A stretch of DNA of 8,629 nt from JBCKUK01 sp038924905 (GCA_038924905.1 JBCKUK010000050.1:1-8629); one strand, 5' to 3'. Numbered from the stretch's first letter, positions 1 to 7,096 are shown. Notes: generated by a model from the sequence alone, not told the origin. A program made the numbers and translations.

Positions 1-84
1 TATGCTAAAACAGAGATTAAAAGAACGGGATAAAGTGATAATGTCACGTTTGATATCCGGGACGCAAAAATCGCCACGTCTATA
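1..84 (-). pseudogene. Distal part of an unrecognised gene interrupted by the IS5-family element
   Basis: When the insertion sequence and one TATA copy are removed in silico, the reading frame entering from 1375 continues through these 84 bases without a stop, giving 27 codons after the tyrosine at the junction (beginning R-R-G-D-F-C-V-P-D-I-K). It then runs off the window edge. The stop-free length of this piece alone is weak evidence, but together with the other side of the insertion the frame is open for 126 codons. I do not recognise the protein family. The gene continues beyond position 1. Confidence 0.4.
81..84. repeat. Target-site duplication (left copy, TATA)
   Basis: TATA lies immediately outside the left terminal inverted repeat and is matched by TATA at 1371-1374 just outside the right one. 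A 4-bp duplication is usual for the IS5 group, so both copies and both ends of this insertion are preserved. Four bases of AT-rich sequence could match by chance, but the exact placement supports the call. Confidence 0.7.
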
Positions 85-100
85 GGACACCTCTAAAAAT
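85..100 (+). repeat. Left terminal inverted repeat of the IS5-family element
   Basis: GGACACCTCTAAAAAT reads inward from the left end and differs from the right repeat only at the third base (A versus G). Confidence 0.88.
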
Positions 101-209
101 ACGATTTAATCACACCATGTTTGATGGTGATACAACTTTTTCCGCCATACAGCTTTTTTTAGCGTCAAATCATCCGATTTCTGCCCTATTCTTAGGCATT
201 ACTGCTATT

Positions 210-1270
210 TCATGCCACAGCAGGCGCATTTCTCCTGTCACGCCTGAGTAATTGCCCCAAGCGCACCATGTTATACACCAGATTCATCATGCCTATCTTA
301 ACCTCGGCACGCAGCAGGCCAATGGTGCGTACCACGTGCCCACCCATCTGTGCCTGCGCCCCAAACACATGCTCGACGCGCGCACACACTCTGCTTTATT
401 TTGTTGGCAGCCTTCTGTTCATCTGTCAGCGGATGGCTGCGTGACCCTTTTTCGCAAATCTGACTAGGGATGTTGTCGGTGGCTAACTTCTCTTCCTTCT
501 CCAGTGAGCGATAAGCACTATCCGCATACACGATGCGCTTCTTCCCGTCCTCACCTTCTGCCAGATCCAACAATACTTCAAATACCTGACTATCATGCAC
601 CGCAGCATCGGTGACCTAGTAACTTTGCACCAGTTTGTGGTCTTGGTCTGCGTTGATGTGGTTCTTGTAGCCGTAGTGGTTTTCGTTGTTCTTCTTGGTC
701 CAGCGCGCATCTACGTCTTTTTGACGGAGCTTCGGTTTCGCTGAGGCTTCTTGCCAGTCTGCCGGCGTTTCACCGGCCTTGATTTTGGCATTCTCTTCCC
801 GTCCGTTGCGTTGACGGGGCACTTCGACCAAGGTGGCATCAATCATTTGACCTGCACGAGCGACATAACCCTGCGCCGCCAGTTGTTCATGGAACCTGGT
901 AAACAATACTTCAACTAGGCTTAACTCCTTGAGCCGCTCACGAAACAGCCAGACAGTCTTGGCGTCTGGCACACGGTCTTCAAGCTGTAACCCTAGACAA
1001 GCGCATGAAGGAAAGTCTGCCTCGACTCTGGTATTCGATGCGATCATCGGATAGATTGTGTAGTTGTTGTAGCACCAGTAGCTTGAACCTCAGCACCACA
1101 TCGATTGGCTTGGCACCAGCCTTGCTCTTACGATCCTTCTGATGCACGCGATTCAGATCGGCCCGGAACGCTTCCCAGTTGATTTGGCTGTTCAATCCAA
1201 CTAATGGGTCGCCCATCTGTGTCAGCTTGGCACTGCGTTCTGCTATATCGAAAAAGCCAAGATGGGTCAT
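210..1270 (-). pseudogene. IS5-family DDE transposase, broken by two frameshifts and one amber codon
   Basis: Translated in pieces, this is a typical IS5-type transposase. The N-terminus (1270 to about 1000) starts MTHLGFFDIAERSAKL and includes QINWEAFRADL. The middle (about 995 to 619) carries DAKTVWLFRERLKE and MIDATLVEV; the C-terminal part carries VHDSQVF, ADSAYRS and VEHVFGAQAQMGGHVVRT. The presumed catalytic triad is Asp (838-840), Asp (520-522) and Glu (372-374). Lesions are a frameshift near 996-1000 (SFMR to LGLQLED), a TAG at 616-618 between KLVQSY and VTDAAVHDSQ, and a second frameshift near 376-390 before VEHVFG. After the last shift the frame ends at the stop at 210-212; a further shift near the end is possible, so the exact C-terminus is uncertain. 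A non-functional gene is the simplest reading. Confidence 0.88.
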
Positions 1271-1354
1271 ATAGCACTCATGTTATTGATAACGTTATGT
1301 ATTATACCATTTCCAGGTTGTTGTCCGCACTATTGGATAACAGAAATAGCCTCA

Positions 1355-1370
1355 ATTTTTAGAGGTGCCC
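1355..1370 (-). repeat. Right terminal inverted repeat of the IS5-family element
   Basis: Reading inward on the minus strand this is GGGCACCTCTAAAAAT, 15/16 identical to the left repeat. It lies about 85 bases upstream of the transposase start; that short interval holds no other gene. Confidence 0.88.
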
Positions 1371-1374
1371 TATA
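1371..1374. repeat. Target-site duplication (right copy, TATA)
   Basis: This matches TATA at 81-84 on the other side of the element. Removing the element with one copy restores the tyrosine codon TAT in the interrupted frame and keeps that frame open. Confidence 0.7.
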
Positions 1375-1608
1375 AAGGCGAAAAATACCGCTATCCCCAA
1401 GATTTGAAGAAAAACCAGTGTTCGCATTCTCGCATCTTGCCTCCATGACTGTTGGCGCGCCCCAACCTTTGGCATCCATACGGTTTCGCATTCTGCTCAG
1501 GACTTTCTCCATCCCAGATTGATTCCGGAGTGTGCAGGCTTGAATTTCTTGCGTGATGTCGTTCCAGTTTTGCAGGACGATGCTTCGTGAGTCATAGGTC
1601 CAGCCCAT
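1375..1608 (-). pseudogene. 5' part of an unrecognised gene, interrupted by the IS5-family element
   Basis: The frame is open from just after a TAA at 1669-1671 down to the insertion point, and continues through 84-1 once the insertion sequence is removed: 126 codons in total. The first ATG in the frame is at 1608 (MGWTYDSRSIVLQNWND...). The peptide includes RMDAKGWGAPTVMEARCEN and GDSGIFRLY, then reads into the left terminal repeat and stops inside the element. I cannot assign it to a family. An overlapping frame at 1721-1497 (starting MPKCQKSILFELKQLK) may be an upstream part of the same gene displaced by a frameshift, or a chance ORF. The start has only a weak purine stretch upstream. Its position after the glycosyltransferase suggests a role in the same locus, but that is only context. 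Confidence 0.4.
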
Positions 1609-1777
1609 TTTCCAAGTTTGTCGGAATCTAGCCCCATTCGGCTTTTTAGCATATCTCTTAAAACTAGTTTATTTTTGAGTTGCTTAAGCTCGAAGAGTAT
1701 AGATTTCTGGCATTTGGGCAAAATTTTCTACTACCTTCTGATTTGCGAAGGGTAAAACCATATTCGAACCAATAGAA
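1609..1777. other. Spacer between glycosyltransferase and interrupted gene
   Basis: This AT-rich stretch holds no gene I can defend. A minus-strand frame starting at 1721 runs through it (about 38 codons before it overlaps the next ORF) and could be the displaced 5' end of the interrupted gene. No terminator hairpin followed by a T run is evident after the glycosyltransferase stop. Confidence 0.3.
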
Positions 1778-2917
1778 TCAGAAAAATTTCTGACTTTCCG
1801 AATATGCAGTTCTAACGCTACCCTGTACTAAAGTCTCATAACGCTTAATAACTTCTACAGCGCTATATTTAACAGCAGTTAAGTGAATTGAATGAGCTTC
1901 AAATTCAGAAGAGAATAAACTCAACATTTTTTCTGTTAAACCTTCCACACTCAAATATTCAACCAAATACCCATTCTCACCTTCCACAACAATCTCACTC
2001 GGCCCACTCGGGCAGTCAAAAGCTATCACCGGTGTGCCAAGCGTTATTGATTCAACTAACACATTTGGAAAACCTTCATACAACGAGGTCAGTACTGTGG
2101 CTTTTGCATGAAGGTAATAAGGGATCATGTCTTTTTGAAAGCCTTCAAAGTCCACGCGTTCTGCTATGTTTAAATCAATAGATAGTTGTTTTAAATCTTG
2201 CTCTAAACTGCCTTGTCCAACAATTTTTAACCGAAGATTTGGGAAGGCACTCGCAACTTTAGCGAAGGCTTCAATTCCATAGTGAAAAGCTTTCTGCTCT
2301 TCTAAACGGCCTACACAGAGTAAATAGTCCTGTTTTTCGACTTTTTCAAAATCAACCGTTTTTGCATAGGCTTCAACATGACTCGCCACAGGGTTATAAA
2401 TAACACTGGTTTTGCCCTGAAAATTCGAAAAAATTGATAATAAATCTTGCTCCATCGCCTTGCACTGATTTATTACATGGTCAACTTTACAGTAGAGCGT
2501 ATCCACCATTCGTTGAACAATATGCTTGCGCCAAAAACCGCTTACCAATTTTTGTTTTTGCGATAGCGTATTAATATTACGCGCGATAATTTTGGTTTTA
2601 AAACGAAAAATCGGGCGCAACAACACTAACAACACAGCTAATTCATAGTTAAATACTAGGATTTTTTCAGGCTGTTCTTTACGAATATATTTCAGCAAAA
2701 CAGGCGCGGCATAACGTGCATGATTAACGTCTAAAACCACTAAATTCACCTTATCGGATAAGTGGTCATGGTAAACGGCATTATTTAGATTCAATATCAC
2801 CAAATCAACCTGCCAGTCCTGCTCTGCAAAACCATTTGCAAGCGTAACACACACCCCCTCAGCGCCCCCGCCACCAAGGGTACTGATTAAAAAGGTTATT
2901 CGTTTTGTTTTAGTCAT
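1778..2917 (-). CDS. GT4 family glycosyltransferase
   Basis: This intact 379-residue protein has the GT-B organisation of the GT4 family, which transfers a sugar from an activated nucleotide donor to a growing glycan, usually at the cytoplasmic face of the inner membrane. The N-terminal Rossmann half opens with the glycine-rich STLGGGGAEG loop (residues 12-21). The donor-binding half begins at VGRLEEQKAF (202-211) and contains the hallmark EX7E motif, EGFPNVLVE (281-289), followed by CPSGPSEI (302-309). No signal peptide or membrane span is apparent. Length is normal for the family. The ATG follows the stop of the upstream transposase remnant with no gap (TAAATG at 2920-2915); an AGGA lies 12 bases before it, a long spacing. 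Composition is clearly AT-rich compared with the GC-rich block at 4281-8030, suggesting separate acquisition. Donor, acceptor and linkage cannot be predicted. Confidence 0.93.
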   Translation of the reverse strand: MTKTKRITFLISTLGGGGAEGVCVTLANGFAEQDWQVDLVILNLNNAVYHDHLSDKVNLVVLDVNHARYAAPVLLKYIRKEQPEKILVFNYELAVLLVLLRPIFRFKTKIIARNINTLSQKQKLVSGFWRKHIVQRMVDTLYCKVDHVINQCKAMEQDLLSIFSNFQGKTSVIYNPVASHVEAYAKTVDFEKVEKQDYLLCVGRLEEQKAFHYGIEAFAKVASAFPNLRLKIVGQGSLEQDLKQLSIDLNIAERVDFEGFQKDMIPYYLHAKATVLTSLYEGFPNVLVESITLGTPVIAFDCPSGPSEIVVEGENGYLVEYLSVEGLTEKMLSLFSSEFEAHSIHLTAVKYSAVEVIKRYETLVQGSVRTAYSESQKFF

Positions 2918-3368
2918 TTAAATACTTATTCCTATCCGCCCACGCTGATAACTCGACCACTTGTAGTCGCCAGGTCCCACTGCCATCCCGGCTCGTACAA
3001 GGTTCAATTCGATGTACCGATAACACATCAGCAAATACCGATCCGAATCGATCAGACTTGAATCGGCCTTCCCATAAGGTTCCGCTTCGCCGGTAAGCAT
3101 AATTCACATACTGCACATAGTGGCTGCCAAAATAGCGCATCAGATATGACAAGTCTTTTTCTTCTCCCGGCGTAACTAAAAGATGAACGTGGTTGGTCAT
3201 CAACACGTAGGCATGAACGTCACGGCTATACCGTCTCGCCCCTTCCGAAAGGCTCTCCAGGTAGCACTGATAGTCCGCGCCGGAAAAGAAGCAGGACTAT
3301 TGGTTGTTGCCTCGCTGAAAGCGGTGATGGGGTATCCCACTACATTTGATGTATGCTCTTCTGGGCAT
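2918..3368 (-). pseudogene. REP-associated tyrosine transposase (RAYT / IS200-like Y1), decayed
   Basis: The reading from ATG 3368 (MPRRAYIKCSGIPHHRFQRGNN) matches the usual N-terminus of RAYT-type Y1 transposases. It is followed by DYQCYLESLSEGARRYS and the HUH signature MTNHVHLL (histidines 60 and 62), then YVQYVN, which probably carries the nucleophilic tyrosine, and GTLWEGRFKS. Codon 24 is TAG (3299-3297) at a site where the family often has glutamine. A frameshift near 3052-3059 separates GRFKS from SLIDSDRYLLMCYRYIELNLVRAG and PGDYKWSSYQ, which continue in another frame to a TAA at 2918-2920. The C-terminus is also short: about 150 codons against roughly 200 or more in the family. A ribosome-binding-like AGAGGA (3375-3380) lies 6 bases before ATG 3368. 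These enzymes are HUH single-strand nucleases that act on REP-like hairpins; this copy should be dead. Confidence 0.87.
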
Positions 3369-3402
3369 TTCCATTCCTCTTTCTTAGCGAAAACTCAGAA
3401 CC

Positions 3403-3415
3403 GGGCTCCGTCCCC
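3403..3415 (-). repeat. Possible terminal motif of the RAYT element
   Basis: On the minus strand, upstream of the RAYT start, the sequence reads GGGGACGGAGCCC followed by GGTTCTGAG. From memory, GGGGACRGA-type motifs followed by a T-rich stretch commonly flank this class of transposase and probably mark the mobile unit. No matching end remains on the other side, where the glycosyltransferase starts directly after the transposase stop. The assignment rests on resemblance only. Confidence 0.35.
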
Positions 3416-3471
3416 ATATTCCCGATGAAATAAATATCTGACAGGCCATCATATAAAGCCCAGTTACCCAG

Positions 3472-4284
3472 TTATCCAAACGGTACATTCTCCCCGATGA
3501 CATCGTCGATGTACTTGATATCGTCAGATGACAGCTCCGCAATAAAATTGCCAACGACCCCTTTTCGAGTCTTGAAACTGTCCTGATCATTGATGTTACC
3601 CGGCCTCAAACTGGACGAATCCGACGTCATACTTAGCTCAATTTTTCTCATGTTGTCGAAACTGCCGTGACGAATGGCACTCTGAACCGCATCCTCATTA
3701 ATCTCGCGTTCTCCCATAAAGGTTAATACCGATTTCAGCGCCTTGGCTGGTTCTTTATGCATGTCTTCGTAACAAAGGTATAAAAAGCTCTTAGGGACTG
3801 ATGTATTCTCAAGCCACATCTGATAAAACCGGGCGATTTTCTTGGCACCGAACCGCTCGTCTCTGATAAATTCCGAGATGCTACCTTCAAAAACAACTTC
3901 ACGTTTTGTGGCCTCGTGATAAGCGGAAACCAGAGTATCTTTAATGTCTCTTCCCAGAAAAACAACGCCCTTTCCACTGTAGAGATGATGATTGAACGTC
4001 ATATCCAAATATGAAATCCCAAGATTTGGGTAAGCCTGATCATGCACAAGTTTTGTTAAAGGCAGATTGGCCGTTGTGGTTGCTTTCATGATATCCAAGC
4101 TGACATCTTCCTGGAATTCGTATTTTTTTGACAAATAGTGGCATAACATAACTCTAAGCCAGGTTCTACCACTTTTAGGGTAACTAACAATATAAATATC
4201 TGGATCTATATTTTTTCGAAATAAATTCGTAATGATTTTAGATAAGCGCATGATCTTTCCCAGTATAGTGAACCCATCCGTCAT
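3472..4284 (-). CDS. PAPS-dependent sulfotransferase (PF00685-like)
   Basis: The 270-residue product has the full set of cytosolic-type sulfotransferase landmarks. These are the 5'-phosphosulfate loop VSYPKSGRTWLRVML (33-47), a 3'-phosphate-binding segment GRDIKDTLVSAYHEATKR (111-128), YEDM (172-175) and the late RKGVVGNF motif (240-247), which contacts PAPS. His81 in KLVHDQ is a candidate catalytic base by position. It would transfer sulfate from PAPS to a hydroxyl of a small molecule or glycan; the acceptor is unknown. There is no signal peptide. The ORF start overlaps the upstream propeller gene as ATGA (4281-4284), but no Shine-Dalgarno-like sequence precedes it. ATG 4251 (MRLSKI), preceded by GGGAAAG, may be the native start, with the first 11 codons being junction sequence. 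The gene is AT-rich next to a very GC-rich neighbour, pointing to different origins. Confidence 0.9.
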   Translation of the reverse strand: MTDGFTILGKIMRLSKIITNLFRKNIDPDIYIVSYPKSGRTWLRVMLCHYLSKKYEFQEDVSLDIMKATTTANLPLTKLVHDQAYPNLGISYLDMTFNHHLYSGKGVVFLGRDIKDTLVSAYHEATKREVVFEGSISEFIRDERFGAKKIARFYQMWLENTSVPKSFLYLCYEDMHKEPAKALKSVLTFMGEREINEDAVQSAIRHGSFDNMRKIELSMTSDSSSLRPGNINDQDSFKTRKGVVGNFIAELSSDDIKYIDDVIGENVPFG

Positions 4285-5570
4285 TTTGCCGGCCGACGAG
4301 GATTTTCATACCACATGACGCCCAGGCCGCGACCGGCTTCGGACTCTTCATTCGTGATCACATCGAGATCTCCGTCGGCATCGAGATCGAGGAGGCGGAC
4401 GAGATCATATTTGATGCTAGGCGCTCCGGAGATGTCGAACCCGGTCCAATCGGGATCAGCCGTGGTCGCCCCCTGTCGCAACCAGTAGACTCCGCGACGA
4501 TCGCCGTGCGCATTTTCGCACGACGCGACGATGTCTGCGCGTCCGTCCCCATCCAGATCCCCGATGGCGAGACCTTTAATGTTGCCGGTGTTGACGGGGA
4601 CCGCGAGCGGGTGCTCGAACCAGTTGCGCCCCGTGCGGTCCGTCCGCCGGAGCCACAAAATCTGGCTGTGGCGATTGGGCTCGACTCGTTCCAAAGCGCT
4701 GCGCTCGATGCCGGCGACGATATCCTGCAATCCGTCCCCATCCACATCCCCGAGCGTGAGAAACATCACTTGGTGAGCGCCGGCGGCGACAACCTGATGC
4801 CGAGTAGGCTGTTGGCCACGCGCGATGGCCGCTGCCCCGGGGTTCTCGAACCAATAAATGCCACGCGTCGGCCCCATCCGGTCGGAATAGAGGATATCCT
4901 GATCGCCATCGCCATCCATGTCTACGAGCTCGATCGACATGATCCAGCCGGCATCGGCCAAGCGGTGCCAAGTCCAGCCCGCAACCTCGCGCGCATCGGC
5001 GGGGGCCTTCAACCAATCAATGACCGGCGCCGGGGTGTCGGGGCCGGGGCGCGAACCGAGGATGAGATCCGGACCATGCTGGCCATCGAATTGAAACGGT
5101 TGCACAAAGAGCCACCTACCTAAACCCGTAACGGCGGGCAGCACCGCCTGAGTCCAAGCACGTGCGTCGAGAATTCGGCCGCGATCAGCGGGGGCCCAAT
5201 GAACCAACACCCGGTTGGAGTTTCCTTCGGTGGCGGTAATGACATCGAAAGCGCCGTCGCCATCGAGATCTGCGAAAACGGCATCCTCGGCCGAGGGCGT
5301 TTTTTCCAATCTGACCTTGGGCCAAGGTTTTTTGATCGGACCCCGCGGACTTGGATTCAGATAAACCCGCGTCTCGCCGCCTTCTTCCCAACCGGTGGCG
5401 AGATCCAGCCACCCGTCACCGTTAATATCGGCAAACTTGGTCCCGTCCGCACCACGGCCGTCCTCGTCGATGGGGTGACGCGACCACGGGGCGCCCTGCA
5501 GAGGACGGTGATTAGTTTGCGCGACAGCCGAAGGCACCGCTAACGCGAGGAGGATCAAAAAGAGGTTCAT
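4281..5570 (-). CDS. Secreted FG-GAP/VCBS repeat protein, predicted seven-bladed beta-propeller
   Basis: From ATG 5570 the protein has 429 residues. It opens with a hydrophobic signal peptide (MNLFLILLALAVPSAVAQ, likely cleaved after Ala17), unusual in having no positive charge before the hydrophobic core. The mature part has seven evenly spaced motifs of the D-x-D/N-G-D-G-x-x-D calcium-binding type near residues 48 (DINGDGWLD), 101, 162 (degenerate, FDGQHGPD), 217, 275, 338 and 395 (DLDADGDLD). The spacing is about 55 residues, fitting one blade each of a seven-bladed propeller of the integrin-alpha/VCBS kind. Phrases such as RGADGTKFADINGDG and DAGWIMS recall proteins I associate with Planctomycetes and Verrucomicrobia. 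The role is probably ligand or glycan binding outside the cytoplasm; no catalytic residues are apparent. An upstream TTG at 5591, preceded by GGTAGG, is an alternative start. The gene is very GC-rich, with an ATGA overlap to the next gene. Confidence 0.88.
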   Translation of the reverse strand: MNLFLILLALAVPSAVAQTNHRPLQGAPWSRHPIDEDGRGADGTKFADINGDGWLDLATGWEEGGETRVYLNPSPRGPIKKPWPKVRLEKTPSAEDAVFADLDGDGAFDVITATEGNSNRVLVHWAPADRGRILDARAWTQAVLPAVTGLGRWLFVQPFQFDGQHGPDLILGSRPGPDTPAPVIDWLKAPADAREVAGWTWHRLADAGWIMSIELVDMDGDGDQDILYSDRMGPTRGIYWFENPGAAAIARGQQPTRHQVVAAGAHQVMFLTLGDVDGDGLQDIVAGIERSALERVEPNRHSQILWLRRTDRTGRNWFEHPLAVPVNTGNIKGLAIGDLDGDGRADIVASCENAHGDRRGVYWLRQGATTADPDWTGFDISGAPSIKYDLVRLLDLDADGDLDVITNEESEAGRGLGVMWYENPRRPAK

Positions 5571-5606
5571 GAACGGGAGGCTCGAAACCAAAGGTAACCT
5601 ACCCGC

Positions 5607-5966
5607 TCAATGAGCCATTATATTTAATTTCGAGCAGAGCTCGCAAGGAATTGAGCGCCTTTCCTTGGCCGGATTGCTAACACCGAAATCTGATCTTCCA
5701 TCATCATCCACTCCAAGAAACTGGAGCACCGATAGATAGGCAGCACGTGGATTGGCCTTGACGTCATCGAGCAGCACCGTATGCACACGCTGACGTGGAA
5801 CATGGCTATAGAGTCTTTTTAATTGTGCACCCAACCGGCAAGCATTCCCATATGACAGATGACGTGGCTCGCGGCACCACCGGCTCACCGACTCGCCTTT
5901 CAGGCGCGCATCGTTGAGACTCCACGCCTGCTGCAACATCCCAGTCGATGGCTCAGAACCAGGCAT
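5607..5966 (-). pseudogene. Internal/C-terminal shard of a sulfotransferase
   Basis: The 119-codon frame contains LQQAWSLNDARLKGE, then YGNACRLGAQLKRLYSHVPRQRVHTVLLDDVKANP and LQFLGVDDDG...SNPAKERRS. This is the usual order of the second half of bacterial sulfotransferases (acceptor-side helix, Y-x-x-Q-L-x-R-L helix, strand ending in D-D/E-D, then F-L-G-V-D). The whole N-terminal half with the PAPS phosphosulfate loop is missing, and the end after ERRS is shorter than normal. The first ATG (5966) overlaps the last 14 bases of the upstream sulfotransferase gene, so the fragment looks joined to that gene's 3' end by recombination. It should have no activity. It could alternatively be a residual tail of a gene once replaced by the present upstream gene. 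Confidence 0.72.
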
Positions 5967-7092
5967 ACAGCTTCCGCTTCAGCGGCCCCAGTATCCACCT
6001 GAGCCAGCGCACGCCGCGCGTGTTGATGCGGCGCACCAGCCAGCCGCGCCACGACTCGGGCAGCGCGATACGTGGCATCAGCAGCATATTCGCGGCGCGC
6101 ATCTGCAAGGCCTGCATGCGTTCCGTATCTACTTCGCAGAGGTCTGTCACACGTTTCACATCCGCAAAGGAAACGTCGTCCGGCACACGGATCGCAGCGT
6201 AGTCGATGCCATCGAAGCGGATACCGCAGGTTTCATCCAGCCAAAGCAGATCGACGCTGCCCTGATCGATGTATTGCGCGATGTCTGCGCGCAATTTCGG
6301 GCGCTTAGCACAGCCTTCGGCGGCTTCGGCCTTGCAAATCAGACGACGATAGCGGTTAGAATCGGCGGTTTCCACTCGCCCCAGTTCAGGATGATTAATC
6401 CGCCTGTAATCCTGCAGCAGAGTCATCAGCTCGGCACTCACGGTTTCGTTCACACGTGGTGCCGTCATGCCTTCTGGCAGGTTCACTTCCGGCAGGAAGC
6501 GGGCACAAAAATCACGGAAGATGTCGCCATCCTTCAGCATCGAGCGGTCGAACCCCGCCAGCCGTACCGGTGCCTCGAGCAGCCGGGACCAGGACTCGGC
6601 AACCGCACGGAAAGCCAGCGGCGCAGGCGGTCTGATGTGCGCCGATTTCTTGAGACGCTCCTGCACCGAAGACAGATAAAACGCCGACGGGCGACGCACA
6701 TAGGCGACGATTTCCAGCGTATTGGCGACGCCGGCTAGTGCGGCGCGCAGGACCGCAGCGCGCTCGGGGGTCATTTCGTGGAACAGGGTTTCGCTCGACA
6801 GCACCAGCGTGTGCGGCGCATGGCGGCGGATCTGGCGCTTGACCTCGTTCCATTGCGCATCGAAATCGGCCCGCATCAGATCCGGGCGCCCGACATACAC
6901 CCTGCCGAATGCCATCGGCTCGAGTTCGGACGGACGCACGACCAAACTGAAAAAATGGTGTTTGACCGGGTGCGAACGTACTGACGGATAGAGTACGCCG
7001 GCCTGCGCCAGGGTCGCCGCATGGCGCGTGCAGGCCGTCTGCAAGGCCGTGCTGCCGGTCTTTGGCATGCCGATGTGCAAAAGGACGCGCAT
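5953..7092 (-). CDS. Sulfotransferase-like protein with GMPKTGST P-loop
   Basis: The 379-residue product begins MRVLLHIGMPKTGSTALQ, with the phosphosulfate/P-loop at residues 8-15. A strand with SSETL (99-103) and YVRRPSAFYLSSVQERLKKS (131-150), the expected 3'-phosphate-binding segment, follow. PRVNETVS (212-219) resembles the R-x-N-E-S/T motif seen in this group. The C-terminal 40 residues are strongly basic and tryptophan-rich (WRGWLVRRINTRGVRWLRW), suggesting peripheral membrane or polyanion contact. The family is a bacterial PAPS-dependent sulfotransferase type often found in capsule and exopolysaccharide loci; the acceptor is unknown. The ATG lies 4 bases after the upstream stop codon; a GGAG sits 12 bases before it, so initiation may depend on coupling. 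The gene is GC-rich and shows no internal lesion; it is the best candidate for a functional sulfotransferase in the upstream half. Confidence 0.82.
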   Translation of the reverse strand: MRVLLHIGMPKTGSTALQTACTRHAATLAQAGVLYPSVRSHPVKHHFFSLVVRPSELEPMAFGRVYVGRPDLMRADFDAQWNEVKRQIRRHAPHTLVLSSETLFHEMTPERAAVLRAALAGVANTLEIVAYVRRPSAFYLSSVQERLKKSAHIRPPAPLAFRAVAESWSRLLEAPVRLAGFDRSMLKDGDIFRDFCARFLPEVNLPEGMTAPRVNETVSAELMTLLQDYRRINHPELGRVETADSNRYRRLICKAEAAEGCAKRPKLRADIAQYIDQGSVDLLWLDETCGIRFDGIDYAAIRVPDDVSFADVKRVTDLCEVDTERMQALQMRAANMLLMPRIALPESWRGWLVRRINTRGVRWLRWILGPLKRKLYAWF

Positions 7093-7096
7093 GATC

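Larger units (their letters stand above)
85..1370 (-). mobile_element. IS5-family insertion sequence, complete ends, inactive transposase
   Basis: This 1286-bp element is bounded by 16-bp terminal inverted repeats that match at 15 of 16 positions (GGACACCTCTAAAAAT at the left, GGGCACCTCTAAAAAT reading inward from the right). TATA is duplicated on both sides. Inside is one transposase gene on the minus strand with IS5-type DDE motifs. Size, end organisation and 4-bp duplication all fit the IS5 family. The transposase has two frameshifts and one nonsense codon, so the copy can no longer move by itself, although intact ends could still be recognised by a related transposase elsewhere in the genome. 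It interrupts a stop-free reading frame of unknown function. Confidence 0.9.

Noticed and set aside
113..129. Small inverted repeat CACCAT-gtttg-ATGGTG near the left IS end
   Set aside because: A 6-bp stem in an 8.6-kb window is expected by chance. It has no T run and no clear role.
1497..1721. Minus-strand frame starting MPKCQKSILFELKQLK as a separate gene
   Set aside because: It overlaps the better-supported frame at 1668-1375, has no ribosome-binding sequence and no recognisable domain. It is mentioned only as a possible frameshifted upstream part.
616..3299. TAG codons in both the IS5-type and RAYT transposases at sites that could be glutamine, suggesting amber recoding
   Set aside because: Both genes also carry frameshifts, so ordinary decay explains them. 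The intact genes offer no in-frame TAG to support recoding.
4506..5123. Long plus-strand open frame (205 codons) opposite the propeller gene
   Set aside because: It is antisense to a gene with clear repeats and a signal peptide. High GC and regular Asp/Gly codons create long open frames on the opposite strand, and the translation shows no recognisable domain.
5914..6738. Plus-strand open frame of 274 codons opposite the 7092-5953 sulfotransferase
   Set aside because: It is a shadow of the GC-rich sulfotransferase gene. The His/Arg/Gln-rich translation looks like the complement of a coding strand and has no domain features.
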